Source: Vicinamibacteria bacterium (GTDB lineage: Bacteria; Acidobacteriota; Vicinamibacteria; Fen-336). Taken from it: 64,000 bases of DNA. Shown here one piece after another: positions 53,995 to 63,830 of the stretch (position 1 is the first letter of the stretch; each line of letters starts with the position of its first letter). The stretch lies in contig DATMML010000030.1 of assembly GCA_035570235.1 (NCBI GenBank), forward strand, positions 1 to 64,000, given 5' to 3'. The position numbers and the translations under genes are program-made. The notes under the pieces were generated by a model that worked only from the letters and a program-made list of their open reading frames with translations, ran no database searches and had not been told where the DNA came from.

Positions 53995-54951
53995 ATGGCG
54001 GTAAGCGGGAGCTCTCGTGGCGGCATGAGCCCGTTGGTGCACGCTGGCAACGGGTCAATCGCCTCGCTCAGCAACGTAGCCATCGAGTGGCTCTTCGTCA
54101 GCCCATCGCTCGCCATCTCCCGCTATCGATGTCGGGTGCACGACGGGGTCGGTCGGGAGCAGGCCCAGCCCTGGCACGTGATCGTCTTCCCTCATTCCGG
54201 CGCGTTCGAACTCGAGCAGTTCGGACAGCGTGTCTTCGTGGATCCCAACCAAGTGCTTTTGCTGAACGCTGGTGCCCCTTACACGACGCGGCATCCCATC
54301 GGCGGCTGCGATGAGGGATGCGCGATCGTGCTGCGCCCGGATCTGCTCCGCGAGCTCTCATCCACCCATGAGCCGGCCGTCGCCGCTCGGCCCCAGCGTC
54401 CGTTTCTCGCGAACCGGACCCGGGTGTCGGCGCGGGCCGCGCTCTTGCAGCGGTGGCTGTTCCGCGGCCTCGCGGGGGCTCAGCCGTTGGATGCTCTCGT
54501 GATCCAAGAGTCCACGCTGGCCCTGGCTGACGAAGTGCTGGGCAGCATCCCGCGCCAGCGGAGGCCGACGGTAGGCGCGGCCGCGCAGCGCCGCCAGCGG
54601 GATCTCGTCGAGGCAGCCCGCCAGCTGATCGCCGATTCTTACCGACAGTCGCTCACCCTTGACCGGCTCGCCGCCCAGCTCGAGACCTCGCCGTTTCACT
54701 TGTGCCGCTTGTTCCGCGAGCAGACCGGGTTCTCGATCCATCGCTACCTCGTCCGCCTCCGTCTCCAGGAGGCCCTGTCTCGTCTCGACGAGGCGCACGG
54801 GAGTCTGACGGGGCTCGCCCTGGACCTCGGCTTCAGCAGCCACAGCCACTTCACTTCCGCCTTCCGCCGCCATTTTGGTGTCCCGCCCAGTGCCGCGCGC
54901 GATTGTCTGACCCCCGAGCAATTGCGCCACCTGACCCAGCAGCTTGCCTGA
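53995..54951 (+). CDS. AraC-family transcriptional regulator
   Basis: Up to 318 residues. N-terminal cupin-like sensor (WHVIVFPHSGAFELEQFGQR, NQVLLLNAGAPYTTRHP) and C-terminal double helix-turn-helix: LTLDRLAAQLETSPFHLCRL, FREQTGFSIHRYLVRLRL, GLALDLGFSSHSHFTSAFRR, HFGVPPSAAR. Target unknown; the TPR gene upstream or the GH30 gene downstream are candidates. The first Met is ATG 53995; ATG 54025 is also possible. Confidence 0.93.
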   Translation: MAVSGSSRGGMSPLVHAGNGSIASLSNVAIEWLFVSPSLAISRYRCRVHDGVGREQAQPWHVIVFPHSGAFELEQFGQRVFVDPNQVLLLNAGAPYTTRHPIGGCDEGCAIVLRPDLLRELSSTHEPAVAARPQRPFLANRTRVSARAALLQRWLFRGLAGAQPLDALVIQESTLALADEVLGSIPRQRRPTVGAAAQRRQRDLVEAARQLIADSYRQSLTLDRLAAQLETSPFHLCRLFREQTGFSIHRYLVRLRLQEALSRLDEAHGSLTGLALDLGFSSHSHFTSAFRRHFGVPPSAARDCLTPEQLRHLTQQLA

Positions 54952-55069
54952 GGCTTCGCCGGGTCCCCGGGACCTCGACGCGTCCCGGCCTCTTACTAAC
55001 CGTCCGTCCAGGGGGGAAGCTCCTCCCGCGTTCACGGCGGGGCAGGACGCTTGAGAGCCAATCTCATCC

Positions 55070-56500
55070 TCAGTTCCACTTGAGCGTCGTCACCGAATCC
55101 CCCGGCAGGGATACCTCGGTCGCTCGCGGGCCGAGCCGCAACTCGACGCGCTGGCGGGCCGCGCCGGCGTTCGTCAGTACCAGGGCATAGGTTCCGTCGG
55201 GGTTTCGCGCGGCGACATGCGCGACGGGCTCGGGGCCCCCTTGTGAGATGACCACGACTGCGCCGCGCGCCATGGCACGGGAGTAGTGGGCAAAGGCCCA
55301 ATACTGTCCGCTGCGCGTCACCGCTTTCGTCTTTGAATGGACGGTCACGAGCCCGCCGCAATCGAATGGGCCGACTTTAGGCTTGCCGGCCTCGTCCAGG
55401 GCGATGTTCCAACCCATGATGCACCGTGCGCCGTTGCGCAGGATGCCCGCGAATGTCCGACCCCACTTGACCCAGTCGGTTGGATAGGCGGGCTCCGTGT
55501 AGTCGGGGCCGCCTTCGGTCCAGTACATCTCGGCGTCGGGATGGGCGCTGAGCACTTTTTGCATCCACTCCGGCTGGCCCAGATATCCGTGCCACGCCAC
55601 CGCGTTGCTGTACCTCCGAACAGTTGGATCGTCCAGCTCCGCGATAGCGCGGCCCCAGAGGTTGTAGTTGTGGTCAATCAGCCAGATCTTGCTCTCGATT
55701 CCGGCGCGCTCGAGCGCGGGTCCCAGGCTCTTCGCTACAAACCGCACCTCGATCTCTTGTGGAAAGAGGCACGCCGGCATGCTGCTGTCCTGGTCGGTAT
55801 CGACTTCGTTCTGGGCCGACACCGCGTTCACGAAGACACCCTCGTCTCGGTAGGCTTGCAGAAACTTAACGAAGTAGTCGGCGTAGGCGTCCAGGTAGCG
55901 CCTGCGGATAGTTCCTCCAAGCATCGAGTCGTTGTCCTTCATCCAGTTGGGCGGGCTCCAGGGCGTGGCCAAGAGGAAGAGGTCGGGGTTGATAGCGCGC
56001 GCTCGGCGGATGATCGGAAGGACAAACTCCCGGTCGCCGTCGATCGAAAAGCGCTTGAGCTGCGGATCGGGCTCGCCCTCGTCGTAACTGTAGACCTTGC
56101 GCGCATAGTCGCTCGATCCGATGCATGTCCTGCAAACGCTCAACCCCATCTGCTTGGGATCGAAGAGCTCCTGAAGGAGCGCATCGCGCGCCGCCTCCGG
56201 CATCTCGCCGATCACGTAGCAAGCGGCGTCCGTGAACGCAGCGCCGAAACCGAGGATCGGTTGGGCGGCCTGGGCCGGCTCCAAGATCAAGGCATCGGCC
56301 GCCGGCCTTGCAGACGCCTGTCGCCACCGGAGCGGCGGCGCAGCTGCGTATCTGTTGTCGCGCGAAGTCACTCGAACGTCGACGTCACTATTCATCGGCG
56401 GTCGATCCTCACCTGGGGCGGCTACGGCCAGATTCGCCCGCGTAGCGGCCAGTCCGGCAGCGGCCGTGATCAGAAAGCTTCGGCGGGTCCGGATCGTCAT
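55070..56500 (-). CDS. Secreted GH30 glycosidase (glucosylceramidase-like)
   Basis: About 476 residues. Twin-arginine-like signal (TRRSFLITAAAGLAAT). GH30 start block ILGFGAAFTDAACYVIGEMP; acid/base Glu in FVNAVSAQNEVDTDQDS; nucleophile Glu in AEMYWTEGGPDY; C-terminal side beta-sandwich to VTTLKWN. Hydrolyses beta-glucosidic or related bonds outside the cytoplasm. ATG 56500 with AAGGAG 8 nt upstream is preferred to 56533. Confidence 0.95.
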   Translation of the reverse strand: MTIRTRRSFLITAAAGLAATRANLAVAAPGEDRPPMNSDVDVRVTSRDNRYAAAPPLRWRQASARPAADALILEPAQAAQPILGFGAAFTDAACYVIGEMPEAARDALLQELFDPKQMGLSVCRTCIGSSDYARKVYSYDEGEPDPQLKRFSIDGDREFVLPIIRRARAINPDLFLLATPWSPPNWMKDNDSMLGGTIRRRYLDAYADYFVKFLQAYRDEGVFVNAVSAQNEVDTDQDSSMPACLFPQEIEVRFVAKSLGPALERAGIESKIWLIDHNYNLWGRAIAELDDPTVRRYSNAVAWHGYLGQPEWMQKVLSAHPDAEMYWTEGGPDYTEPAYPTDWVKWGRTFAGILRNGARCIMGWNIALDEAGKPKVGPFDCGGLVTVHSKTKAVTRSGQYWAFAHYSRAMARGAVVVISQGGPEPVAHVAARNPDGTYALVLTNAGAARQRVELRLGPRATEVSLPGDSVTTLKWN

Positions 56501-56684
56501 AAGGGCACTCCTTTTGGGCGTAGCCGCGGCCAATCCTCATCAAACCGGGGTAAACAGCCGCTTCGCGAAAGTTCATGCTTCGGGCAAAGGGTGACGGGGC
56601 CGCTCGAGCTTCCATGTTCCGCTCTCTGCGATCGGCTGACCATGGCGCGACACGTGCGCGTGGCTCAAGGCCGCGAGAAAGGTC

Positions 56685-57686
56685 CTAGCAGTTTGTCGCC
56701 TCGATGATTGAGAGCTGGCTGCTGGGGCCGAACGCCGGATGGACACGGATCACGGACAGTCCCGCCCCCTCCAGGAGCGCTCGGTACTGGAACTCCGTTC
56801 GCTCTGCGCCTCCAAAGCAGGCGAGCATATGGAGGTCGAGGACCTTGGCGAAGAAGGGGTAGTCGTCTGGGGGGAGGATCGACTCGACCACGAGCAGCCG
56901 GGCATCCCCGCGCATGGACCGGGCGACCGCCTTGAGAATCCTGTGGCAAGCCTCATCGCTCCAATCGTGGAGCACCAGAGAGAGCAAATAGGCGTCGGCC
57001 ACGGGCAGGTCGGAGTTGAAGAAGTCTCCCGCCACCCACTCCACCCGGCTCTCCCGGCGAGCTTGACGCTCCACCACCGCCGGGCGGTCGAACACCCATC
57101 CCCGGACGCCGGGATGGCGGTCGAGGATGGCGGAGAGCAGGGCCCCGCCGCTGCCCCCCACATCGACGATGCGATCAAACCGGGAGAAGTCGTAGGCTTC
57201 GGCCACCGTCTCGCTGGTCAGCCGTGCTTGGCAGGTCATCGCCGCGGCGAAAACGTCCGAGTCCTCCCGATGGGCGTCGAGATATTCGAAGTAGGAGCAG
57301 CCGTAAACCTCGTCGAACGCGGGCCGACCATTACGAATGCTCTTTTCGAGCGAGCCCCAAGCACGATAGGGCAACTCCAGCGACAGAACGAGCGCCTTTA
57401 ACGAGCGCGGATGGTGTTCGAGGAGGAGCCGTCCTCGATCGGTCAGCCCGAAGCGACCGAGACTGTCCCGGGCAAACAGGCCGACGCTGGCCAGGGCGCG
57501 AAGCAGCCTGAACAAGGAGCTCTCGTCCACGTCCAGTTCCTCGGCCAGTTCCCGAGGGGCGCGATGGCCGGCCTCTAGAGAATCGGCAATCCCCAGCCGC
57601 GCGGCCACTAGGATCGCCTGCGACCACCAGTAGCCGGCTGCCATCTGGAGGACGGAAAGCATGTCGCCGGGGTCGGTCGAGCCCAT
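56685..57686 (-). CDS. O-methyltransferase (Methyltransf_2 family)
   Basis: A 333-residue enzyme. N-terminal dimerisation winged helix (SQAILVAARLGIADSLEAGH, DVDESSLFRLLRALASVGLF) then the SAM domain: RIVDVGGSGGALLSAILDRH, VFDRPAVVE, VEWVAGDFFNSDLPVADAYL, and catalytic His in LVLHDWSDEACHRIL. This family methylates phenols and polyketides. It lies 66 nt after the PKS stop on the same strand, so it probably tailors that product. GGAGGATC precedes the ATG. Confidence 0.93.
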   Translation of the reverse strand: MGSTDPGDMLSVLQMAAGYWWSQAILVAARLGIADSLEAGHRAPRELAEELDVDESSLFRLLRALASVGLFARDSLGRFGLTDRGRLLLEHHPRSLKALVLSLELPYRAWGSLEKSIRNGRPAFDEVYGCSYFEYLDAHREDSDVFAAAMTCQARLTSETVAEAYDFSRFDRIVDVGGSGGALLSAILDRHPGVRGWVFDRPAVVERQARRESRVEWVAGDFFNSDLPVADAYLLSLVLHDWSDEACHRILKAVARSMRGDARLLVVESILPPDDYPFFAKVLDLHMLACFGGAERTEFQYRALLEGAGLSVIRVHPAFGPSSQLSIIEATNC

Positions 57687-57752
57687 CAGAGATCCTCCGG
57701 CATCAGTCCTGGGATCGAGGTCGCTCGGGACGCCGCAGAAGCGCTTGCCGCC

Positions 57753-60700
57753 TCAGTCGCAAGGGGGAAGGATGGGCCCATAGTAGCGATCAAGGGCATG
57801 GGGCGATTGCGTCCAGTAGCTCTCCCGTGCGAAGGGATAGGTGGGCGTGCCTCCCAGCTTGCCGGACGCGGTTGGGATCAGGAGTCGGCTCCAATCCCCG
57901 CGAGCCCCCGCGAGAAATAGCCTCCGGCTCGCTTCGCCCAGGGGGAGTCGCGATCCACCCTCCAGCGAGACCAACGTCCCGGGCCGGCCGCGTAGCACGG
58001 CCGCCGGCACCATGGCCGAATCCGCCATCACGACGACGACTTGATCCTCCAGGATTTCCTGGAGCGCCGGTTCGTCGACACGCGTCGGCGGTTCTCGCGG
58101 ACGGCCGGCTTCCAGCTGCCAGGCCAGGCAGTCCGTCGACACCCCGCCTGCTCCCGGCTCCAGTCGCGACCATGCCTCGGCCAGGGTCAACTCTCCGAGC
58201 AAGTAGCGGGCGGCAATTTGCCCGGAGCCAAACGCGAGCAGCCTTAGAGGCGAGATGCCGACCCCCGTCCAGCCTTCGAACAGGCACACGGCAATGACGA
58301 AGGCCAGGCGCTCCCCGCTGGGACCGCCGGATTCTTGCGGACGGATGGCGGTCAGTGATTCGAGCTGCGCCCTCTGCGGACCGGGCAGTGAGTCGGCCAG
58401 ATGTCGCAAGGCGTCGACCGCCGGAGGGTGAGCGTCCCACAACCACCAAGCCTGGACCCCGGGCTGGGAAGCACAGTCGCCCGGCACCACGAAGATTGGG
58501 TGGCTTGCCTTGGCGATCATGGCCCGGCTGGGCACCGCGTAGCCGGGCGGGGTGGACGCGCCGCTCGCGAACTCCCGGAGCTGCCGAACCAGAGACGCCC
58601 CGTCCTCGCCCAACAGGGCCAGACGATGCGCCAGGTGCGCCCGCCCCGACAGGACCGTGTTCGCGATCTCCAGCATGTAATCCGCGTGGGCCTCCGAGAA
58701 GTCCGCCATGGCCGCGGCGGACTCCCTCAAGGCCGTGGGCGTCCGCGCGGAGAGGAATAGCGGGACCGGCGGTCGTTCCTCGCCCACCGACCGGCGGGAT
58801 GCACGAGCCGGTTCCTGGAGGACGACATGGGCGTTGGCCCCGCCGAGTCCGAAGGAGCTCACCGCGGCTACCCTTGGGCCCTTGGACCGCCACGGCTCAG
58901 CGCAGTCGAGCAAACGGCATGGCACGAGCGCGAGCTCGGGCAAGGGCGGGTTGCCGTGCAGGTGGGGAACGAGCTCCCGGTGGTCGATCATTAGGGCCAC
59001 TTTGATGAGCCCGGCGATGCCCGCCGCGGCCTCGACATGCCCGATGTTGCCCTTGACGGAGCCGAGACAGAGCGGCTGCGCTGGGTCTCGCCCGGTCAGA
59101 AGCTCGGCCCGGATCGCCTCGAACTCGATGAGGTCCCCCAGAGCAGTGCCCGTTCCATGAGCCTCCAGGTAGGTGACCTTGGCGGGCGCAACTCCAGCCT
59201 GGGCCAGTGCGCTCCGGATAACCCTACCCTGTGCGCCCGGGTTCGGCGCGGTCAGCCCGTTCGAATGGCCGCCGTGATTGATGGCCGATCCGCGGAGCAC
59301 GGCGTACACGTGGTCCCGGTCGTCGAGGGCGTGAGACAGGGCCTTGAGCACCACGGCTCCTCCGCCTTCGCTCCGCACGAAGCCGTCGGCTCGGTTCGAG
59401 AAGGCCTTGCATCGGCCGTCGGCGGCCATCGCACCGACCTGAGAGAAATAGATGGTCGGGCCGGGGGAGAGCATGAGGCTGATGCCGCCCGCGAGAGCGA
59501 TCGAGCAGTCGCCGGCCCGTATGGCCTGGCAGGCCAGATGCACCGCCGTCAGCGAAGACGAGCAACCGGTGTCGATCACCATGCTCGGTCCCTGCAGGCC
59601 GAGGAAGTACGAAACCCGGTTCGCGACGATGCTCAGAGAGATCCCGGTGCCGTAGAACTCATCGATCTGGTTCGGGTCGCCGGCCTGCAGCTCCAGGTAG
59701 TCGTTCTGATACGCCCCTACGAATACTCCCGTGTCGGTTCCGGCCAGGCCGTCGGGCGCCTGACCGGCGTCTTCAAGGGCCGCCCAGGCGAGCTCGAGGA
59801 AGATCCGCTGTTGAGGATCCACATGAGGCGCCTCGCGTGGCGAGACGTGGAAGAGGGAAGCATCGAAATTGTCGATCTTCTCCAGGACGCCTCCCCGGCG
59901 GGTGTTCATGCGTCCCCGCCGCGGCGCGGAAGCTTCATATAGCGCCCCCGTGTCCCAACGACTCGAAGGGATCTCCGCGACGCTATCGATGCCCCCGCGC
60001 AGGAGACGCCAGTAGGCGGAGAGGCTCTCGCCGCCGGGAAACCGGCAGGCCATGCCCACAATCGCGATGTCCTCCCCCCCGCCCGCGGATGGAGACTTCC
60101 TCGGCCCCCTCCGGGGGGCGGGGTCGACGCCCGCCGACGCTCTTGGCTCGGTACGCACGAGGCTCGCGGCGATATGCTCGGCGATGGCCAACAGGCTCGG
60201 CCGCTCCCAGGGCACGGTCCGACCCACCGGCCGTCCCAGCCAGGTCTCGAGGCTCTCAATGAGCTGCAGGGTGCGCAGGGAATCGAACCCGTAAGCGGCC
60301 AGGGGACGATCAGCATCGATCGACTCCTCGGGCCGGACCGCGTGCGCAGCCACGCGGGCGACAACAAACTCCAGGACCTCTTGGAGCGAAGTTCCCCCCC
60401 GCCCCTGCGATTCCTCACGGGGTGCCGGGTCGGGTGCGCGAACCGCTCCTTCGGCGGCGGCTAAGCTCGAGGGCTGCCAGACCCGGAGCGCCTCCCGCCA
60501 GCCCTCGCGATGGCGCCGACTCGCTTCTCGCCGTTGAAGCTTCCCGCTCGAGGTCTTCGGGATCGCGCGCGGCGGCAGCAACACCACGACATAAGGCTCG
60601 ATCCCTTGGGTCGCGACAACCTCCTCGTATATCCGTGAGCAGAGACGGCCCGAATCGGCCTGGAAGTGTTCCGCGTCGCGGGCCAGATTCACTTCGCAGC

Positions 60701-62243
60701 AGATCCCGAGGCGCTCTTCCTCGTCCACCTCGAGGGCAAATGCCGCTGTGCACCCGGCACGGAGCGCCAAAGGATCGACCGCCTCCACCGTGCTCTCGAT
60801 GTCCTGCGGATAGTGGTTCCGTCCTCGAATAATGATGAGGTCCTTGATCCGACCGGTGATGAAAAGCTCCTCCCCGTCTAGGAAGCCAAGGTCACCGGTT
60901 CGCAGGAAGGGCCCGGTGTCACCCAGGCGAGCCCCGAAAGTCCGGGCGCTTGCCTCTCCCCCCCTCCAATAGCCGCTGGCCACCGAGGCGCCCCTCACCC
61001 AGATCTCCCCAACTCTCCGCTCGGCGAGGGGTTCGACGGTGTCGGGATCGACGATGCGAATCTCCTGATCGGGAAGGCTTCGGCCACAACCCACCACCGA
61101 GCGGGGGGGCGGGTGCGCTTCGACGTACACCACGCGCCCTCTCTCCAGCTCCCGGGGATCCACGCCACGAACGACGGGGGCCTCCTCGGGCCGTCCCCCG
61201 GACACGGTCGCGCACGCCTCCGCCAGGCCGTAGGACGGCCAGAACGCCTCCCGTCGGAACCCTGCGCGCACGAAGGCCTCACAAAAGCGGTTGATGGTGG
61301 CGGCTCGCACAGGCTCGCCGCCGTCGATGACGAGGCGCCAGGTCGAGAGGTCGAGAGACTCGATGTCCCCGGGGGCGCACTTGCGGGTGCAGAGGTCGAA
61401 CGCGAAGTTCGGAGCGGCGCTGACAGTCGCCCGATAGCGGCTGATGACTTCCAGCCAGCGAATCGGGCGTCGGACGAATACCTCAGGCGACATCAGGACC
61501 GCCGGCATCCCGACGAAAGCGGGAAGCAGGTGTCCAATCACCATGCCGAGATCGTGAGACGGAGGAACCCACGAGACGATGCGGTCTTCCCGCCTCATTC
61601 CCGTCAGGGCGACGATTCCGGCCAGGTTGTGGAAAAGGTTCCGGTTGGTGAGTACGACTCCTTTCGGCTCGCCTTCGGAGCCGGAGGTGTATTGCAGAAG
61701 GAGCGCAGTGTCGGGGGAGGAGTCCGGACGGCGCCAGGCCCGAGCCTCCGCCTCCGAGATCCCGCGGATGTCGATCATCCGCATCTCACGCGTAAGCGGA
61801 TTCCCCTGGAGAAGGGGGACGAGGTGCTGCCCGGCCTCCGGGGTCGTCAGCACGCAGGCTGCACCCGCGTCGTGGAGCGTCCTCAGGGTTCTGGGGAGAG
61901 TGCGCGCCAGGCGGTCGGGTTCCGGGGGGTAGGTCGGAACCGCGATTGCCCCCGCGTAGAAGCAGCCATACAGGCTAACCAGGAAGTCCGGTCCCGGCGC
62001 GAGGAAGAGCAGGACCCGATCACCGGCCTGGACCTCCTGCTGAAGTACAGCCGCCACCGCCCTGGACCGCCGATCCAAATCGGCCATGGTTAATCGGCTG
62101 GTCGCTTCGCCCGGCTCTATAAACTCGAATCCCCCCGTCCCGTCGCGCTCGGCGGCCTCTTCAATGAGAGTCGACCAACTCTCAGGTGCAGAGGTACGCC
62201 CTCCGCCATTCCTGGCGGCGAATCCCCTTCGCCCTTCAAGCAT
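57753..62243 (-). CDS. Polyketide synthase: FAAL-ACP-KS with degenerate AT
   Basis: About 1496 residues. FAAL 1-600: LQYTSGSEGEPKGVVLTNRN, WVPPSHDLGMVIGHLLP, PNFAFDLCTRK, RTGDLGFLDGEELFITGR; it activates a fatty acid as acyl-AMP. ACP with Ser655 in YGFDSLRTLQ. KS about 735-1165: IDTGCSSSLTAVHLA (Cys894), YLEAHGTGTALGD, GNIGHVEAAAG, so condensation is intact. The following AT-like region has AFGSGQIAARYLLGELTLAE where GHSxGE should be, lacking the nucleophile context. It ends PTYPFARESYWTQSP with no second ACP, KR or TE. ATG 62243 is used; TTG 62324 is an alternative with no better ribosome site. Confidence 0.9.
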   Translation of the reverse strand: MLEGRRGFAARNGGGRTSAPESWSTLIEEAAERDGTGGFEFIEPGEATSRLTMADLDRRSRAVAAVLQQEVQAGDRVLLFLAPGPDFLVSLYGCFYAGAIAVPTYPPEPDRLARTLPRTLRTLHDAGAACVLTTPEAGQHLVPLLQGNPLTREMRMIDIRGISEAEARAWRRPDSSPDTALLLQYTSGSEGEPKGVVLTNRNLFHNLAGIVALTGMRREDRIVSWVPPSHDLGMVIGHLLPAFVGMPAVLMSPEVFVRRPIRWLEVISRYRATVSAAPNFAFDLCTRKCAPGDIESLDLSTWRLVIDGGEPVRAATINRFCEAFVRAGFRREAFWPSYGLAEACATVSGGRPEEAPVVRGVDPRELERGRVVYVEAHPPPRSVVGCGRSLPDQEIRIVDPDTVEPLAERRVGEIWVRGASVASGYWRGGEASARTFGARLGDTGPFLRTGDLGFLDGEELFITGRIKDLIIIRGRNHYPQDIESTVEAVDPLALRAGCTAAFALEVDEEERLGICCEVNLARDAEHFQADSGRLCSRIYEEVVATQGIEPYVVVLLPPRAIPKTSSGKLQRREASRRHREGWREALRVWQPSSLAAAEGAVRAPDPAPREESQGRGGTSLQEVLEFVVARVAAHAVRPEESIDADRPLAAYGFDSLRTLQLIESLETWLGRPVGRTVPWERPSLLAIAEHIAASLVRTEPRASAGVDPAPRRGPRKSPSAGGGEDIAIVGMACRFPGGESLSAYWRLLRGGIDSVAEIPSSRWDTGALYEASAPRRGRMNTRRGGVLEKIDNFDASLFHVSPREAPHVDPQQRIFLELAWAALEDAGQAPDGLAGTDTGVFVGAYQNDYLELQAGDPNQIDEFYGTGISLSIVANRVSYFLGLQGPSMVIDTGCSSSLTAVHLACQAIRAGDCSIALAGGISLMLSPGPTIYFSQVGAMAADGRCKAFSNRADGFVRSEGGGAVVLKALSHALDDRDHVYAVLRGSAINHGGHSNGLTAPNPGAQGRVIRSALAQAGVAPAKVTYLEAHGTGTALGDLIEFEAIRAELLTGRDPAQPLCLGSVKGNIGHVEAAAGIAGLIKVALMIDHRELVPHLHGNPPLPELALVPCRLLDCAEPWRSKGPRVAAVSSFGLGGANAHVVLQEPARASRRSVGEERPPVPLFLSARTPTALRESAAAMADFSEAHADYMLEIANTVLSGRAHLAHRLALLGEDGASLVRQLREFASGASTPPGYAVPSRAMIAKASHPIFVVPGDCASQPGVQAWWLWDAHPPAVDALRHLADSLPGPQRAQLESLTAIRPQESGGPSGERLAFVIAVCLFEGWTGVGISPLRLLAFGSGQIAARYLLGELTLAEAWSRLEPGAGGVSTDCLAWQLEAGRPREPPTRVDEPALQEILEDQVVVVMADSAMVPAAVLRGRPGTLVSLEGGSRLPLGEASRRLFLAGARGDWSRLLIPTASGKLGGTPTYPFARESYWTQSPHALDRYYGPILPPCD

Positions 62244-62279
62244 AAATATTAACGTGGATGCTAAGCTCCTTCGGCCCGC

Positions 62280-62328
62280 TGCGCAAATCGCAACCACCGC
62301 TAACCACTGACGCTCATTGCGCAAATCG
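62280..62328. repeat. Paired 11-bp direct repeats upstream of the PKS gene
   Basis: TGCGCAAATCG occurs at 62280-62290 and 62318-62328, with two AACCAC repeats 10 bp apart between them. Possible activator sites for the PKS or the divergent gene. Confidence 0.5.
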
Positions 62329-62360
62329 GCCCCCTGTGTAGACCATCTGGAGGAGAGCGA

Positions 62361-62789
62361 TTGCCCACCAACCTGGCTATCGACGACCAGCTGCTCGCGG
62401 AAGCCCTCCGGGTTGGAGGGCTGCGACGCCGCCGAAAGGGCGAGGCGGAGCAGGTCTTGGCGCGGAAGGTAGACGAGTTGCTACCGAGCGACGAACAGGT
62501 GGCCGCCCCTGGAATCGTCCTTCAGGAATTGCTGGGCGGAATCGCGGAGCGCTCGCAGTACGAGAGGGTGCTGGCAGGGGTGCGGGCAAGCTTTTCCATT
62601 GTTCTGGCCACCGAGGGCGATCACCTGAAGGCAGCGGACATCGTCAACGGAGCACCGGCCAAGGCGGTTGTGCGTTCTGCTCCGGATGCCCTCATCGCTG
62701 CCCAGGCGCCGAACCGTCGAGGCGGCCTGCTGACTAGGGACGCCGATTTCGCCAAGGTGACCAAGTTTGCCTGCCTCCGGTTCGCGTAA
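62361..62789 (+). pseudogene. In-frame fused VapB-VapC remnant
   Basis: A 142-residue frame. Residues 1-33 look like a VapB antitoxin N-terminus (PTNLAIDDQLLAEALRVGGL). From about residue 34 it is a PIN-domain toxin: APGIVLQELLGGIAERSQY, then PDALIAAQAPNRRGGLLTRD and ADFAKVTKF. The first PIN strand with its Asp (usually VDTSVWID-like) and the antitoxin C-terminus are missing, as if a small deletion joined the two genes in frame. Three of four PIN acidic residues remain. TTG start with GGAGGAG 6 nt upstream. Toxin activity is unlikely. Confidence 0.72.
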
Positions 62790-62897
62790 GGTACGGCTCA
62801 CAGATCGAGGGGAAAAACGGCCGTGTCAGGTGTCTACGCCGTAGGAGGTTTCGAAGCACTCAAGCCCTTGCGCTCTTGAGAGTTCATGAGTCAACCA

Positions 62898-63830
62898 TCA
62901 GGTCCTCATCGCCGGTGTGTCTCGTTGGCTTCCAGCCAGGCATAACAGCGCTCCGCTGAATAGGAGATTGTCGACCGGAACATTCAGTCCACTGCCTACG
63001 TCAAAGCCCTGCTGGACGAGGAACGGCACACAGAAGAGGATCGCGGCCAAAAGAACAAACAACCCGCTCCATGTCGCCGCCAGGCGTGCCGCCTTGTTGA
63101 TGAGCAGGCAGATACCGGCAACTAGGTAGACCAGACCGGTCAAGTAGCCCCACACAGAATGGCCCGGAACAAGATTGGGCGTCAGCTCCCCACCGGGGAC
63201 CCCCGGAAGAAATGCGGGGTGAAGAAGGTACTCCGCGGCGAAGAACGTTAGGACAATTCCAATAACCATGCGGGCCGGAGAGATAAGCCGATGCGCGCCC
63301 CTTGTCCACCAGTCCTGCGGGTGCGTCGCGGCAAATGCCAAAGCACCACAGCTGAAAGACAGGTCCCTAAGAGCCAGCGCCCAGCGAAGGTGGTTGAGAG
63401 GGGCGGCCACTACGCTGGGGACATGCATCAGTATCTCAAAGCAGAGAAGCATGACTCCGAACAGGCCGGCGGACAGCCCCGCGTTTTTCTGGACCACGAT
63501 GCTCAAGCCCCCCAGAATGAGGCACGTTCCCACGAGATAGACCCAAAACGCGTGGGCCGGAATCCAGGCAGGTATGATCCGGCCTACTCCGATGGGATCT
63601 AGATAGTGGTCTATGCCAAACACGGCCATGGGCATGGCGATGAACACGGGACCACAAAGAATGATCTTATCCAACGCGTTCGCGTGCGGCGGGGCCTTCT
63701 TAGTCGCTATGCTCACGCCCAGAGCCAACAGAAACACTGCCGCGAAATAGGGTGCCAAGGGGTCCCAAGAGAGCCAGAGAGGCAAGCCCAATAGCGCGAG
63801 ATACAAGAGCGAGAGAGTTGTGAAGCTCAC
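62898..63830 (-). CDS. Membrane protein with an internal duplication, DoxX-like
   Basis: A 310-residue protein with about nine hydrophobic segments. Two halves repeat the same four-helix layout: MAVFGIDHYLDPIGVGRIIP, then AHAFWVYLVGTCLILGGLSI matches VLTFFAAEYLLHPAFLPGVP and GHSVWGYLTGLVYLVAGICL. The layout resembles DoxX-like proteins in tandem. GTG start with AAGGAG about 9 nt upstream. Role unknown. Confidence 0.8.
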   Translation of the reverse strand: MSFTTLSLLYLALLGLPLWLSWDPLAPYFAAVFLLALGVSIATKKAPPHANALDKIILCGPVFIAMPMAVFGIDHYLDPIGVGRIIPAWIPAHAFWVYLVGTCLILGGLSIVVQKNAGLSAGLFGVMLLCFEILMHVPSVVAAPLNHLRWALALRDLSFSCGALAFAATHPQDWWTRGAHRLISPARMVIGIVLTFFAAEYLLHPAFLPGVPGGELTPNLVPGHSVWGYLTGLVYLVAGICLLINKAARLAATWSGLFVLLAAILFCVPFLVQQGFDVGSGLNVPVDNLLFSGALLCLAGSQRDTPAMRT

